This document shows, one piece after another, positions 25,425-33,952 of a stretch of 64,000 nucleotides of DNA; the stretch's first letter is position 1; every line of letters starts with the position of its first letter. A program made the translations under genes and the position numbers. The stretch spans positions 61,223-125,222 of the forward strand of contig JAPLKA010000043.1 in assembly GCA_026388315.1 (NCBI GenBank). The letters run 5' to 3'. Under the pieces are notes generated by a model. The model saw nothing but the letters and a program-made list of their open reading frames with translations, had not been told where the DNA came from and did not search any database. The DNA comes from Pseudomonadota bacterium (lineage in GTDB: Bacteria; Desulfobacterota; Syntrophorhabdia; Syntrophorhabdales; Syntrophorhabdaceae).

Positions 25425-26104
25425 TTTTCATCTTTCTTTTTCTCGCCTCTTGCTTTTACCCGTTCTCTGATTAAATCTCCAACCACATTACTTAATCCTA
25501 TCCCCAACGCGAGAGAGAGTGCCATGATAATTCCACCGAATATTATTAAAAAACTGACAGTGATTATGGTATTACCAACACCGATATATTCAAAAACAAT
25601 TCCAAATGTGATTATGGTGAGGAAAATACGTACGCCCTTTGCAATGAAATCACCATATTTTACGTTTGCGTTTTCACACGTCATATTAATCACTCTGCTG
25701 ATAAAATTACTGAATATGATTCCCATCACAATGATTACAAGGGAAACAACTATATGAGGCAACGCACTGGCAATCCTTGAAGTATATTCCGAAAACTGTG
25801 ATATGCCGATGAAATTGAGGCCAAAAGAGAAAAAGGCCACTATGAATATCCAGTAGACGATTTTGCTTAGGATTAACGAAGGGAGGGTTTTAACACCACC
25901 CTTCTCAAGAAAATTTACAATGCCGACATCCTTTGCCCATTTGTCAAATCGAAAGAGCATGAGGAGCCTTGCAATGAGTTTCTTTATGAACCAGCTTATG
26001 ATAAAACCGCCTATCATAACGATAACCATCACTATCACGTTGAGGAAAACATCTGTGAAGTTCTCGTAGAGATCTAAAAACATATCTTTAAAAAATTCTT
26101 TCAT
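25421..26104 (-). CDS. Mechanosensitive-channel-like membrane protein (TM_helix repeats)
   Basis: A 227-aa protein with about five membrane helices and a charged C-terminal tail. Pairs of Gly-rich helices of the conserved TM_helix type are present, and the last helix (Leu-Gly-Ile-Gly-Leu-Ser-Asn-Val-Val-Gly near 205) resembles the MscS pore helix. The cytoplasmic MscS beta domain is absent, so a gated channel function is uncertain. Monocistronic, convergent with the hydrolase. Confidence 0.72.
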   Translation of the reverse strand: MKEFFKDMFLDLYENFTDVFLNVIVMVIVMIGGFIISWFIKKLIARLLMLFRFDKWAKDVGIVNFLEKGGVKTLPSLILSKIVYWIFIVAFFSFGLNFIGISQFSEYTSRIASALPHIVVSLVIIVMGIIFSNFISRVINMTCENANVKYGDFIAKGVRIFLTIITFGIVFEYIGVGNTIITVSFLIIFGGIIMALSLALGIGLSNVVGDLIRERVKARGEKKKDEN

Positions 26105-26228
26105 GGGGAAAATATTATTAGATATGATGAGTTATGTCAATCAAAAATAAATTTCATTTATAATGTAATGCATGCATCTCCTCTTAAATATTGCAAAATA
26201 TGGTACATGTATAGTAATCTAACGGCAA

Positions 26229-27191
26229 ATGAGCGATATCATAATAGCTTTGGGCGTCCGGGAAAATGTTTTAGAAGATGTGCACATCCTTTCAAGAAAA
26301 TCATTGGATCATCCCGAGGTTCTTATAGCCACCGGTAAGGATATTAAAAATGTAGTAATCGAGAAGGCTTCTACCCTTTTTATTGAGAATAATTTTGTTC
26401 TGGTCCTTTTAGACCCACCCGATGACCTGATACATATACTTAAAACCCAGTTACTGTCACTGAAGGAGAAAATACAAATCATCCTCTATTACACGTCCGC
26501 TTCAAATGACTTCCATAAGCCAATCGAGGGGAACATAGTTGTCCTGGAGAAAGAGAAGGATAAACGCATCAAAGAACGTGTCCTCAACATACTGAAAAAA
26601 CACGGTAAGATTATGACCGATAAAGGGTTTCATGTTTTAAAGGAAAAAATTAAAGATGAATCTATTCTTGAGATGGAATTGATGAAACTCATTAATTTCA
26701 TAGGTGAAAAACAAGAAATAAAATCGAAGGACGTCCTGTCTGTTGTCACCGAAACACATGAGGAAAGCTTGTTTTCCCTGTTTGATGCACTTGCACAGAT
26801 GAAGAAAAAAGAGGCGCTTAATATATTTGAAAATCTTTTGCTGAATGGTCTTCACATCCTTGCCATACAGGGTTACTTGGTCAAACAAACACGGTTGATG
26901 CTGCAGGCAAAAGATATGGAAGAGGTCTTTAAGACAGGCTCAGATTATGGTACCTTTTTGAAAACTTTTAATAAGTGGAAAGAAGGCTTGGATTTGAAAC
27001 CTTCTGATAAAAGACAGCATTTCCCCTATCAAAAACCTTTTTATGCCTATAATCTGTCAAAAACAAGTCAAAAATTGAAAAGAAAAGATCTCGTCGCTTT
27101 TTTTGATGTGCTCACTGATTTCGATACAAAAATAAAGAGAGGATCAAAATTTGACCGTATTCTTTTAGAATATGGGCTCTTAGAGGCATAA
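26229..27191 (+). CDS. holA: DNA polymerase III delta subunit
   Basis: Clamp-loader delta subunit that opens the beta clamp. It has 320 aa, close to the usual 330-345. The N-terminal domain is a degenerate Rossmann/AAA fold without a Walker motif, followed by a helical region with Glu-Ser-Leu-Phe-Ser-Leu-Phe-Asp-Ala-Leu near 184 and a collar domain ending Asp-Thr-Lys-Ile-Lys-Arg-Gly. These are typical of the diverged HolA family. Directly abuts the M50 protease gene. Confidence 0.75.
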   Translation: MSDIIIALGVRENVLEDVHILSRKSLDHPEVLIATGKDIKNVVIEKASTLFIENNFVLVLLDPPDDLIHILKTQLLSLKEKIQIILYYTSASNDFHKPIEGNIVVLEKEKDKRIKERVLNILKKHGKIMTDKGFHVLKEKIKDESILEMELMKLINFIGEKQEIKSKDVLSVVTETHEESLFSLFDALAQMKKKEALNIFENLLLNGLHILAIQGYLVKQTRLMLQAKDMEEVFKTGSDYGTFLKTFNKWKEGLDLKPSDKRQHFPYQKPFYAYNLSKTSQKLKRKDLVAFFDVLTDFDTKIKRGSKFDRILLEYGLLEA

Positions 27192-28004
27192 ATGCTCCAT
27201 ATCATACTTTTCTTATTAACTATTGCTTCAACGTACTTCGTAGGTGGTTTATCCTATAGCCTTTCAATTATCTCCATACTTCTTGCACATGAGATGGGTC
27301 ATTATTTTATGAGTAAAAAATATGGTATACCTGCAACATTGCCCTATTTCATACCATTTCCGCTGTCCCCGTTTGGTACATTCGGGGCAATCATAAAGAT
27401 GAAAGGGGTTATTGTTAATAAAAAGGCGTTATTTGATATCGGGGTTGCGGGACCAATATCGGGCTTTCTTGTAGCTGTCCCGTTTATTATTTTAGGCATT
27501 AAATTATCAGATATTCAGTCCATATCGGGCAGCGCATCATTTATCGAGCTTGGCGACCCGTTGCTCTTCAAGATTATCCAGCAATTAATTGTAGGAAAAA
27601 TACCTCCAGGGTATGATCTTGTCTTACATCCCTTTGCCTATGCAGGGTGGGTAGGGTTATTCGTAACAGCCCTTAATCTCCTCCCTGTAGGACAATTAGA
27701 TGGTGGTCATATCATATATGCAGTTTTCGGTGATAAAAGCAGATGGGTGTTTATTGGAACTATCACTACGCTTGCCATCATCTCTATATTTTATAATCCC
27801 GGGTGGTTAGTGTTAGTTATAATCCTTCTGATTTTTGGTATGCGGCATCCTAAGCCCCTTGATATGGAAACTGAACTCGATAGTAAAAGAAGGTATATCG
27901 CTTTAATAATCCTTATCATATTTGCACTCTCGTTTACCCCTGCGCCTTTTCCATCGCTAAACACAGGAGGAAATACAGGGAAAATTGGCGGCATCCCCAT
28001 ATGA
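27192..28004 (+). CDS. Site-2-protease-type membrane metalloprotease (M50)
   Basis: A 270-aa polytopic membrane protease. The zinc motif His33-Glu-Met-Gly-His37 lies in a membrane segment, and the third ligand motif is Gln-Leu-Asp-Gly-Gly-His near residue 172, both diagnostic of M50. An Ala-Gly-Pro-Ile-Ser-Gly-Phe segment near 95 is also family-typical. No PDZ domain, so it is a small site-2 protease; the target may be an anti-sigma factor or another membrane protein. It starts immediately after holA. Confidence 0.87.
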   Translation: MLHIILFLLTIASTYFVGGLSYSLSIISILLAHEMGHYFMSKKYGIPATLPYFIPFPLSPFGTFGAIIKMKGVIVNKKALFDIGVAGPISGFLVAVPFIILGIKLSDIQSISGSASFIELGDPLLFKIIQQLIVGKIPPGYDLVLHPFAYAGWVGLFVTALNLLPVGQLDGGHIIYAVFGDKSRWVFIGTITTLAIISIFYNPGWLVLVIILLIFGMRHPKPLDMETELDSKRRYIALIILIIFALSFTPAPFPSLNTGGNTGKIGGIPI

Positions 28005-28077
28005 CAAGCTTTTGTAAACAACATTTTAATTGTAATTGGAATTATTTAGTTATGTTGAGATGATTTATCATTGAAAC

Positions 28078-28143
28078 GGTCAAAGGGTCCGAGCCTCTCT
28101 TGAACCCTCGAACCCCTTGAACCCTCGAACCCTCGAACCCCGA
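28078..28143. repeat. GAACCCTCGAACCC word repeat
   Basis: Five GAACCCTCGAACCC/CTTGAACC units lie 3' of the lipoprotein gene, with a weak opposite arm (AAAGGGTCCGAG). It is the same word as the hairpin at 7769-7846. Not a tRNA: there is no cloverleaf around the TTCGAACC-like strings. Confidence 0.6.
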
Positions 28144-28145
28144 TT

Positions 28146-28760
28146 TTAAAACACCGGTTTTACGTTTTGTGCTGGTTTTAAATTCAGGCTTGTAATTACC
28201 TCAGAGCTCTGAACCACATCCACAAAATTCTTTTTCCCGTCAAGCATATCCCAAACATCCTCTTTCATGAAATATATGTGGATATATTCTATAAACCCGC
28301 CATAAGTGTTGCATTGTGAGAAATCTCTCACAGGCCAGTAAATACCGAGGGCTAATCCCTCAATGTCATCATGATTCAGGTCTTCTTTCTTTATTAATTT
28401 TATATATTTTGGGAAAGAATTCTGAAGAACGTATGAAAACCTTTGCTCCGAAGTAGTAGTACTTTCATTGAAGACTATTTCTGAAGGCCTTATATTAATC
28501 ATAATATAGTGAAGTTTTTCGTTCTTTTGGTCGCTCAATAAGGTAATTCCTATTCCTTCTTTATAGATATTAATGTTCGACCCGCTAAGCCTCTGGTAAA
28601 TACCCCTTAACAAGGCTTCGTTCTCTTTGGAAAGTTTTTGCACATGTGCATCTTCATATATAGTCCTGTAACTCTCCGCTTCATTCTTTGCCACATGGAT
28701 AGCCCCTGTCCCGCATGAACAAAGAAAAGCAAGTAAAATGATAGGTATAACTTTCTTCAT
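28146..28760 (-). CDS. Hypothetical lipoprotein
   Basis: A 204-aa predicted lipoprotein not recognised further. The signal sequence ends in a lipobox Leu-Cys-Ser-Cys, with Cys16 as the probable lipidated residue. The mature part is mixed alpha/beta with no known motif; it has a Tyr-Trp-Pro-Val-Arg-Asp-Phe segment near 139. The start overlaps the merR stop by 4 bp, so it is the last gene of the thrS-infC operon. A GAACCC word repeat lies just 3'. Confidence 0.75.
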   Translation of the reverse strand: MKKVIPIILLAFLCSCGTGAIHVAKNEAESYRTIYEDAHVQKLSKENEALLRGIYQRLSGSNINIYKEGIGITLLSDQKNEKLHYIMINIRPSEIVFNESTTTSEQRFSYVLQNSFPKYIKLIKKEDLNHDDIEGLALGIYWPVRDFSQCNTYGGFIEYIHIYFMKEDVWDMLDGKKNFVDVVQSSEVITSLNLKPAQNVKPVF

Positions 28761-29080
28761 GACAAATCTCCTTTTTTTAACATCTCAATAACCTCTGATA
28801 GTTCGTCCTTAATCTGTCCCAACACTAACATATTTTTTTTACTCATCATATATTTCCTTGCCCCATCGATTGTATATCTTTGTTCATAGAGCAACCTCTT
28901 TATCGTAAATATTATATCGAGATCCTTCTTTTTGTATAACCTTTGTCCCCTTGAACTCTTGACAGGTTTTATATCTTTGAATTCTTGTTCCCAATATCTC
29001 AGCACATGCGGCTTAAGGCCGGTTATGCTGCATACCTCTTTGATCCTATAAAACATCCTGTCCGGGATATTTGAGGTCAT
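28757..29080 (-). CDS. MerR-family DNA-binding protein
   Basis: A 107-aa MerR-type winged HTH with the Tyr-Arg-Ile-Lys-Glu-Val-Cys...Leu-Lys-Pro-His-Val-Leu-Arg-Tyr-Trp-Glu-Gln-Glu-Phe pattern at residues 11-34. A Gly-Gln-Arg-Leu-Tyr wing and a short coiled coil follow; there are no metal-binding cysteines at the C-terminus. It lies 19 bp after ihfA and overlaps the lipoprotein gene. Small MerR genes next to pheT-ihfA are a recurring arrangement; the target is unknown. Confidence 0.85.
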   Translation of the reverse strand: MTSNIPDRMFYRIKEVCSITGLKPHVLRYWEQEFKDIKPVKSSRGQRLYKKKDLDIIFTIKRLLYEQRYTIDGARKYMMSKKNMLVLGQIKDELSEVIEMLKKGDLS

Positions 29081-29099
29081 GTCTGTAATTGAAATAATG

Positions 29100-29378
29100 T
29101 TATTTATCGTTTATTGCGTCTTTTAGAACCTGGCTCAACCTGTAATTTAATACCTTTCTTTTCGCAATCTCAATTTCATCACCTGTTTGCGGGTTTCTTC
29201 CCCTTCTTGCCTTTTTCTGTTTCACAATAAAATTACCAAAACCCGAAATTTTAACATTCTCACCATTTGCCAGCGTTTCTTTGATAACCTCAAAAAATTT
29301 GTCAACAATATCTGCACACTCCCGTTTTGAAAAACCCAACTTCTCATACACATTTGTAACAATTTCTATCTTGGTCAT
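29100..29378 (-). CDS. ihfA: Integration host factor alpha subunit
   Basis: DNA-bending HU/IHF-family protein of 92 aa. The arm motif Gly-Phe-Gly-Asn-Phe at about residues 45-49 and Arg-x-Gly-Arg-Asn-Pro-Gln-Thr-Gly near 58-66 identify the family. The gene order pheS-pheT-ihfA, as in E. coli, supports IhfA rather than HU. It starts 10 bp after pheT. Confidence 0.88.
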   Translation of the reverse strand: MTKIEIVTNVYEKLGFSKRECADIVDKFFEVIKETLANGENVKISGFGNFIVKQKKARRGRNPQTGDEIEIAKRKVLNYRLSQVLKDAINDK

Positions 29379-29388
29379 ATATCCCTCC

Positions 29389-31770
29389 TTAACCCCTTAA
29401 CATTACTCCATCTATATTTGTGACCTCTTTAATAATAATATCCTGCAAAGCGTTCACCGTTTCATCCTTCAATGTATCCTCAAAAGATTGAAACACTACT
29501 CGAAAGGACACGCTTCTCACTTCTTTTTTAAACATATCGAAAACCCCTACGTCAATTATTAATGGTGACACACCTTTAATTTTTTCAATTATATGGGAAA
29601 CCGGCGTCTTATCGGCAATCAAAAAAGTAAAATCTCTTGTTACCTGTGGATATTTTGGGATCGACGTGTATTGCACATTAAGGCGACTCATTTTCCAGAT
29701 TACATCGAATCTCAACTCAACACAATAGACTTTTTGTTCAATCTCGTAGAATTTTAAAACCTCATCCTTAATTTCACCAATCCAGCCTGCTTTTTCGTTA
29801 TTAACAAAAACGTCACCAGATTTGTTGGGGTTTAAAAAGGGTTCCACACTTTTTTCGATGTGAATATCCAATCCAAAACAGTTCACCAATCCTTCGAGAA
29901 CACCTTTTATATCAAAAAAATCGTATTCAGGGTATTTATCTCTCCAGAAATACTCCCTTTCCCGCCCGGTCATGGCAAAACATACAGCAGGATACTCAAC
30001 AGGAAGACCTTCTGTGTTTAAATAGAAGACCTTCCCGGACTCAAAAAACCTCAGACTCTTTGCGCCTCTGTTTAGATTGTAAGCAATATTTTTCAATACC
30101 CCGGCAGCAATAAATGTCCTCATAACTTCATAGTCTTTTGAGATGGGGTTCATGATATTAACACATGAGACCCTTTCATCAGGAGATGTAATGAAAAAAT
30201 TATCTATATCTTTTACACTAAAAAATGCAAAATTAATTAACTCATTGAAACCGGCCGATTTAAAATAGTCTTTAGCAATACCGGCTTGGTTTTCTTTTTT
30301 ATCCCTCTTCAGGGTTTTTACAGCCGTTACAGGGGTAGTGGCAGGTATATGCTCATAGCCATGTATCCTCGCTATTTCTTCTATAATATCAATATATTCA
30401 TTAATATCATACCTGAATGGAGGTATTGAAACCAGAAAACCACTCTCTTCCTCTTTCACCACATGGAGATCAACCGATCTCAGGGCACCCACAATATCAC
30501 GTTGCTCTATAGCTGTTCCAAGGATTTCGTTTATCCTTCCAAAGCTCACAAAAATACGGTTCAATTCCTTTTTGTCATATACTTCCCTGTACCCCTTTAC
30601 AACCTTGCCACCCGAGAGCTTATGCATCAAAAAAATTGCCCTTTCAGCAGCAAAATTAACACTATCAATGTCTATCCCTTTTTCAAACCTCAATGATGCT
30701 TCAGACCGGATACCTAATCCTCTTGCCGTTCGCCTTATGAAATAAGGATTGAAAAAAGCACTTTCTAAAGCAACATTTTTTGTACTCTCTGTAATCTCAG
30801 AGTTTTCACCACCCATGATACCTGCTATTGCAACAGGCCCATCCCCATCGCATACGAGCAAGTCGTTTGATGCAAGCATTCTCTCCTCGCCATCGAGAGT
30901 GCGGAATACGGTTGGAGCATCTGTTAATTTGACCTCAATCCTGTTCCCTCTGAGTCTATCATAGTCAAAGGCATGGAGTGGCTGTCCAAACTCCAGCATG
31001 ACATAATTCGTAACATCTACAATAGAATTAATGGGCCTCATCCCGCATTTGCTGATCCTGCTTCTTATCCAGTAGGGAGATTTTTTAATTGTTATGCCCT
31101 GTATCATTTTTAAAACATAACGGGGGCATGCTTCAAGATCAGATACATCGATCGATATAAAATCAGCAATATTTCCGGTCTCTTCCGCTTCGAGGAGAAA
31201 TGGCAGAATTCTTATTTTCTGGTCGAGTGTGCTTCCAACCTCCCTTGCTATTCCATATACGGAGAGGCAATCCCCTCTGTTGGGGGGCACATTTATGTCA
31301 AAAACAACATCCCCTACTCCCAGAATATGTTCAAGAGGTTCTCCTAACTTTGCATTATCTTCCAGAATGAATATCCCGCTATGGTCATCTGAAAGACCTA
31401 ATTCCCTCTCAGAACAAAGCATGCCAAAAGATGTGACACCGCTCAACTCTTTCTTTTCGATAACCGCTCCGTCGGCCAGTCTTGCATCTATCATTGCAAA
31501 GGGGACTTTATCACCTTTTGAGATATTTTTTGCACCACATACAACTGGAAGGATATTGCTCCCATTATCAATGGTACATATGCTCAGATTGTCCGCTTTG
31601 GGGTGCCTGTCAATGGAAATTATCTCACCAGCAACAACATTTCTGAAGGACGGGGCATACTCCTCCAAAGACTCAACTTCAAGTCCCCGCATGGTAAGCC
31701 TTTTTGCCAGTTCCTGCGGTTCTATATCTATTACAACAAAATCTTTTAACCACTCAAAAGGGATCCTCAA
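29389..31770 (-). CDS. pheT: Phenylalanyl-tRNA synthetase beta subunit
   Basis: Beta chain of the alpha2beta2 PheRS; binds tRNA-Phe and edits mischarged tyrosine. It has 793 aa. An N-terminal tRNA-binding (EMAP-like) domain lies at about residues 40-150. The B3/B4 editing region contains Asn-Ser-Ile-Val-Asp-Val-Thr-Asn-Tyr-Val, and B5 has Arg-Thr-Ala-Arg-Gly-Leu-Gly-Ile-Arg-Ser-Glu-Ala-Ser near 343. The C-terminal FDX-ACB domain begins at about 700. It lies 9 bp after pheS in the translation operon. Confidence 0.96.
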   Translation of the reverse strand: MRIPFEWLKDFVVIDIEPQELAKRLTMRGLEVESLEEYAPSFRNVVAGEIISIDRHPKADNLSICTIDNGSNILPVVCGAKNISKGDKVPFAMIDARLADGAVIEKKELSGVTSFGMLCSERELGLSDDHSGIFILEDNAKLGEPLEHILGVGDVVFDINVPPNRGDCLSVYGIAREVGSTLDQKIRILPFLLEAEETGNIADFISIDVSDLEACPRYVLKMIQGITIKKSPYWIRSRISKCGMRPINSIVDVTNYVMLEFGQPLHAFDYDRLRGNRIEVKLTDAPTVFRTLDGEERMLASNDLLVCDGDGPVAIAGIMGGENSEITESTKNVALESAFFNPYFIRRTARGLGIRSEASLRFEKGIDIDSVNFAAERAIFLMHKLSGGKVVKGYREVYDKKELNRIFVSFGRINEILGTAIEQRDIVGALRSVDLHVVKEEESGFLVSIPPFRYDINEYIDIIEEIARIHGYEHIPATTPVTAVKTLKRDKKENQAGIAKDYFKSAGFNELINFAFFSVKDIDNFFITSPDERVSCVNIMNPISKDYEVMRTFIAAGVLKNIAYNLNRGAKSLRFFESGKVFYLNTEGLPVEYPAVCFAMTGREREYFWRDKYPEYDFFDIKGVLEGLVNCFGLDIHIEKSVEPFLNPNKSGDVFVNNEKAGWIGEIKDEVLKFYEIEQKVYCVELRFDVIWKMSRLNVQYTSIPKYPQVTRDFTFLIADKTPVSHIIEKIKGVSPLIIDVGVFDMFKKEVRSVSFRVVFQSFEDTLKDETVNALQDIIIKEVTNIDGVMLRG

Positions 31771-31779
31771 AGTTAAACC

Positions 31780-32790
31780 TCAGAATTGAGAAAGAAATCG
31801 TATATCATTGTAATAAAATTGCCTTATATCGTCTATACCAAACTTAATCATAGCAACCCTCTCGACCCCCATACCAAAAGCAAAACCTGTTACCTCTTCC
31901 GGATCATACCCGACTATCCTGAATACCTGCGGGTGCACCATGCCGGAACCAAGTATCTCAAGCCATCCCGTGTCTTTACATACCCTGCAACCACTTCCGC
32001 CACAGATAACACAGCCTATATCAACCTCTGCAGATGGTTCTGTAAAAGGAAAATAACTCGGTCTGAATCTCAAGGGAGTATTGCTTCCAAACATTTCCTG
32101 GATAAAAATACTCAATATCCCCTTCAAATCGGAAAACCTCATGTGCCTGTCCACCATAAGTCCCTCGACCTGATGGAACATGGGTGTATGGGATACATCA
32201 CTATCACACCTGTAAACCGCTCCGGGAGCAATTATCTTTACAGGGGGGAGTTGTGATTCCATGACCCTTATTTGAACAGGGGAAGTATGTGTTCTCAGCA
32301 CAACACCCTTTTTGATGTAAAATGTATCCTGCATATCTCGTGCTGGATGATCATGCGGAATGTTAAGGGCTTCAAAATTATAGTAATCCGATTCTATGTC
32401 AGGACCTTCAGCAACAGAAAATCCAAGCGATGAAAATATCCTGATGATTTCTTCCAATGTTTGTGTAATAGGATGTTTTTTTCCTGTTACGGGAGTTTTA
32501 CCCGGCATGGAAATATCAATCCAGATAGCCCGCTCCCTTCTATTTTTCTCTTCATCCTCATAAAACTGTTTAAATTCTCTTAGTTTTTCCTCAGTCCATT
32601 GTTTTAATAGATTAATCTCCCTGCCGAATATTTTCCTCTCTTCTTTGTCCAAGGTTTTTATTCGATCAATATATTCAGAAAAGATTCCCTTTCTTCCGAG
32701 AAGGAAGGTTCTTGCCTTTTCCAAATCATCAATATTTTCTACAGAAGAAATTTCTTGCTCAACCTTGCTTTTTAAGGCATTTATGTCCAA
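31780..32790 (-). CDS. pheS: Phenylalanyl-tRNA synthetase alpha subunit
   Basis: Catalytic chain of PheRS, 336 aa. The N-terminal coiled coil is followed by the class II core: motif 1 near His-Pro-Ile-Thr-Gln, motif 2 with Asp-Thr-Phe-Tyr-Ile, Leu-Arg-Thr-His-Thr-Ser-Pro-Val-Gln and Phe-His-Gln-Val-Glu-Gly, and motif 3 Gly-Phe-Ala-Phe-Gly-Met-Gly-Val-Glu-Arg. It also has two Cys-x2-Cys pairs in the segment between Asp-Ile-Gly and Trp-Leu-Glu-Ile (about 253-272), a feature of many but not all PheS proteins that may bind zinc. Confidence 0.96.
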   Translation of the reverse strand: MDINALKSKVEQEISSVENIDDLEKARTFLLGRKGIFSEYIDRIKTLDKEERKIFGREINLLKQWTEEKLREFKQFYEDEEKNRRERAIWIDISMPGKTPVTGKKHPITQTLEEIIRIFSSLGFSVAEGPDIESDYYNFEALNIPHDHPARDMQDTFYIKKGVVLRTHTSPVQIRVMESQLPPVKIIAPGAVYRCDSDVSHTPMFHQVEGLMVDRHMRFSDLKGILSIFIQEMFGSNTPLRFRPSYFPFTEPSAEVDIGCVICGGSGCRVCKDTGWLEILGSGMVHPQVFRIVGYDPEEVTGFAFGMGVERVAMIKFGIDDIRQFYYNDIRFLSQF

Positions 32791-32832
32791 GCATCACCTA
32801 TACATTACAACAGAATAGATTTGGAGAATTTT

Positions 32833-33192
32833 TTATTGGACCATCACTTCTTTTACTTTGACTATTACGTTCTCAAATCCGGCAGGATCATTGACAGCCA
32901 TATCTGCAAGAGATTTACGGTTGAGGTTTATATTGGCAGCTTTCAACCCGTTTATAAATCTGCTGTAAGGTATTCCATAAACCCTGCAGGCAGCATTGAT
33001 TCGTGCTATCCATAATGTCCTGAAATCTCTTTTTCTCTGTCTCCTATCCCTGTAGGAATACGCTAATGCCTTAAATACAGCCCGTTTTGCTACGCTATAT
33101 GTTGTGCGCCTGCTTGCATACATACCTTTTGCAAGCTTTAGTATTTTTTTCCTTCTTCTTCTTGCTTTAACTCCTCTTTTTGCCCTTGGCAT
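32833..33192 (-). CDS. rplT: 50S ribosomal protein L20
   Basis: 119 aa, standard length. Basic N-terminal arm with Gly-Met-Tyr-Ala-Ser-Arg-Arg at 23-29, then [11 protein letters not shown] and the conserved Leu-Trp-Ile-Ala-Arg-Ile-Asn-Ala-Ala segment. Assembly protein of the large subunit; it represses the rpmI-rplT mRNA in E. coli. Follows rpmI by 18 bp. Confidence 0.97.
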   Translation of the reverse strand: MPRAKRGVKARRRRKKILKLAKGMYASRRTTYSVAKRAVFKALAYSYRDRRQRKRDFRTLWIARINAACRVYGIPYSRFINGLKAANINLNRKSLADMAVNDPAGFENVIVKVKEVMVQ

Positions 33193-33210
33193 GTTCCTGC
33201 ACCTCTTTCT

Positions 33211-33408
33211 TTATAAATAAGGTATTAAACTCTTTATCCTTTTCGCATCAGACGGATGGATTGTATCAGATTTTGACAATCTTCTCTTCATCTTTGGTGT
33301 TTTTGAAGAGAGAAGGTGACTGTGATACGCTTTTGACCTTTTTATCTTGCCGGTCGCGGTCACCTTAACCCGTTTTGCTAACCCTCTCTGTGTCTTTATT
33401 TTAGGCAT
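33211..33408 (-). CDS. rpmI: 50S ribosomal protein L35
   Basis: 65 aa, standard length. Begins [13 protein letters not shown] and contains Lys-Ala-Tyr-His-Ser-His-Leu-Leu, the L35 signature. Located between infC and rplT as in most bacteria. Confidence 0.97.
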   Translation of the reverse strand: MPKIKTQRGLAKRVKVTATGKIKRSKAYHSHLLSSKTPKMKRRLSKSDTIHPSDAKRIKSLIPYL

Positions 33409-33419
33409 ATGAGCCTCCT

Positions 33420-33938
33420 TTACGGTGGAGCAAATACCATTACGATATTCCTGCCATCAAATTTTGGTTTCTGTTCCAGTTCACCAACGTCCTTAATAGA
33501 TTCTATCATCTTTTGCGCAAGCTTATCTCCCATATCAACATGGAGTACTTCCCTGCCCTTAAACATTATGATAATCTTCACCTTGCATCCTTCTTCAAGA
33601 AAACCTCTAACATGTTTTATCTTGAACATAAGATCATGCTCTTCGATTTTCAGACCCAGCTTCATCTCTTTCAGTTGTATTACGGTCTGCTTTTTCTTAG
33701 CCTCTTGTGCCTTCTTTGCAAGCTGATATTTAAATTTACCATAATCCATAATCTTGCAAACAGGCGGGGTTGTTTTTGGAGAAACCTCAACAAGGTCCAA
33801 ACCTCGTTCTCTCGCAAGCTTCAATGCGTCGAATGTGGGGACAATGCCAAACTGTTTCCCCTCATCGTCAATTAATCTGACCTCTCTTGCCTTTACTTTC
33901 TCGTTAATATTGATTGTATCCTTGACATCCTTTCCTAT
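33420..33938 (-). CDS. infC: Translation initiation factor IF-3 (probable AUA start)
   Basis: IF-3 prevents premature subunit joining and discriminates start codons. From the chosen start it is 172 aa. The N-domain has Ala-Arg-Glu-Val-Arg-Leu-Ile-Asp and Leu-Asp-Leu-Val-Glu-Val-Ser-Pro, the linker [11 protein letters not shown], and the C-domain [10 protein letters not shown]. An upstream GTG (33947) gives a longer frame overlapping thrS by 4 bp, but that GTG is part of the AGGAGG site itself. In-frame AUA at 33936-33938 sits 8 nt after AGGAGG. IF-3 genes are known for rare start codons used in autoregulation. Confidence 0.93.
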   Translation of the reverse strand: MGKDVKDTININEKVKAREVRLIDDEGKQFGIVPTFDALKLARERGLDLVEVSPKTTPPVCKIMDYGKFKYQLAKKAQEAKKKQTVIQLKEMKLGLKIEEHDLMFKIKHVRGFLEEGCKVKIIIMFKGREVLHVDMGDKLAQKMIESIKDVGELEQKPKFDGRNIVMVFAPP

Positions 33939-33952
33939 AAAACTCACCTCCT
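33936..33952 (-). promoter_or_regulatory. infC: infC ribosome-binding site and non-AUG start codon
   Basis: On the minus strand AGGAGG (33952-33947) is followed by TGAGTTTT and then ATA (33938-33936). The thrS stop TGA (33946-33944) overlaps this spacer. Spacing excludes the GTG, which shares its first G with the SD sequence. Confidence 0.6.

Noticed and set aside
28098..28142. TTCGAACC-like strings resembling tRNA T-arms
   Set aside because: They are copies of the GAACCC repeat word; no acceptor stem, anticodon arm or CCA-adjacent pairing is present here or at 7769-7846.
31229..31789. 186-aa plus-strand frame opposite pheT
   Set aside because: Antisense to a highly conserved synthetase gene; low-complexity Ser/Thr-rich translation typical of shadows.
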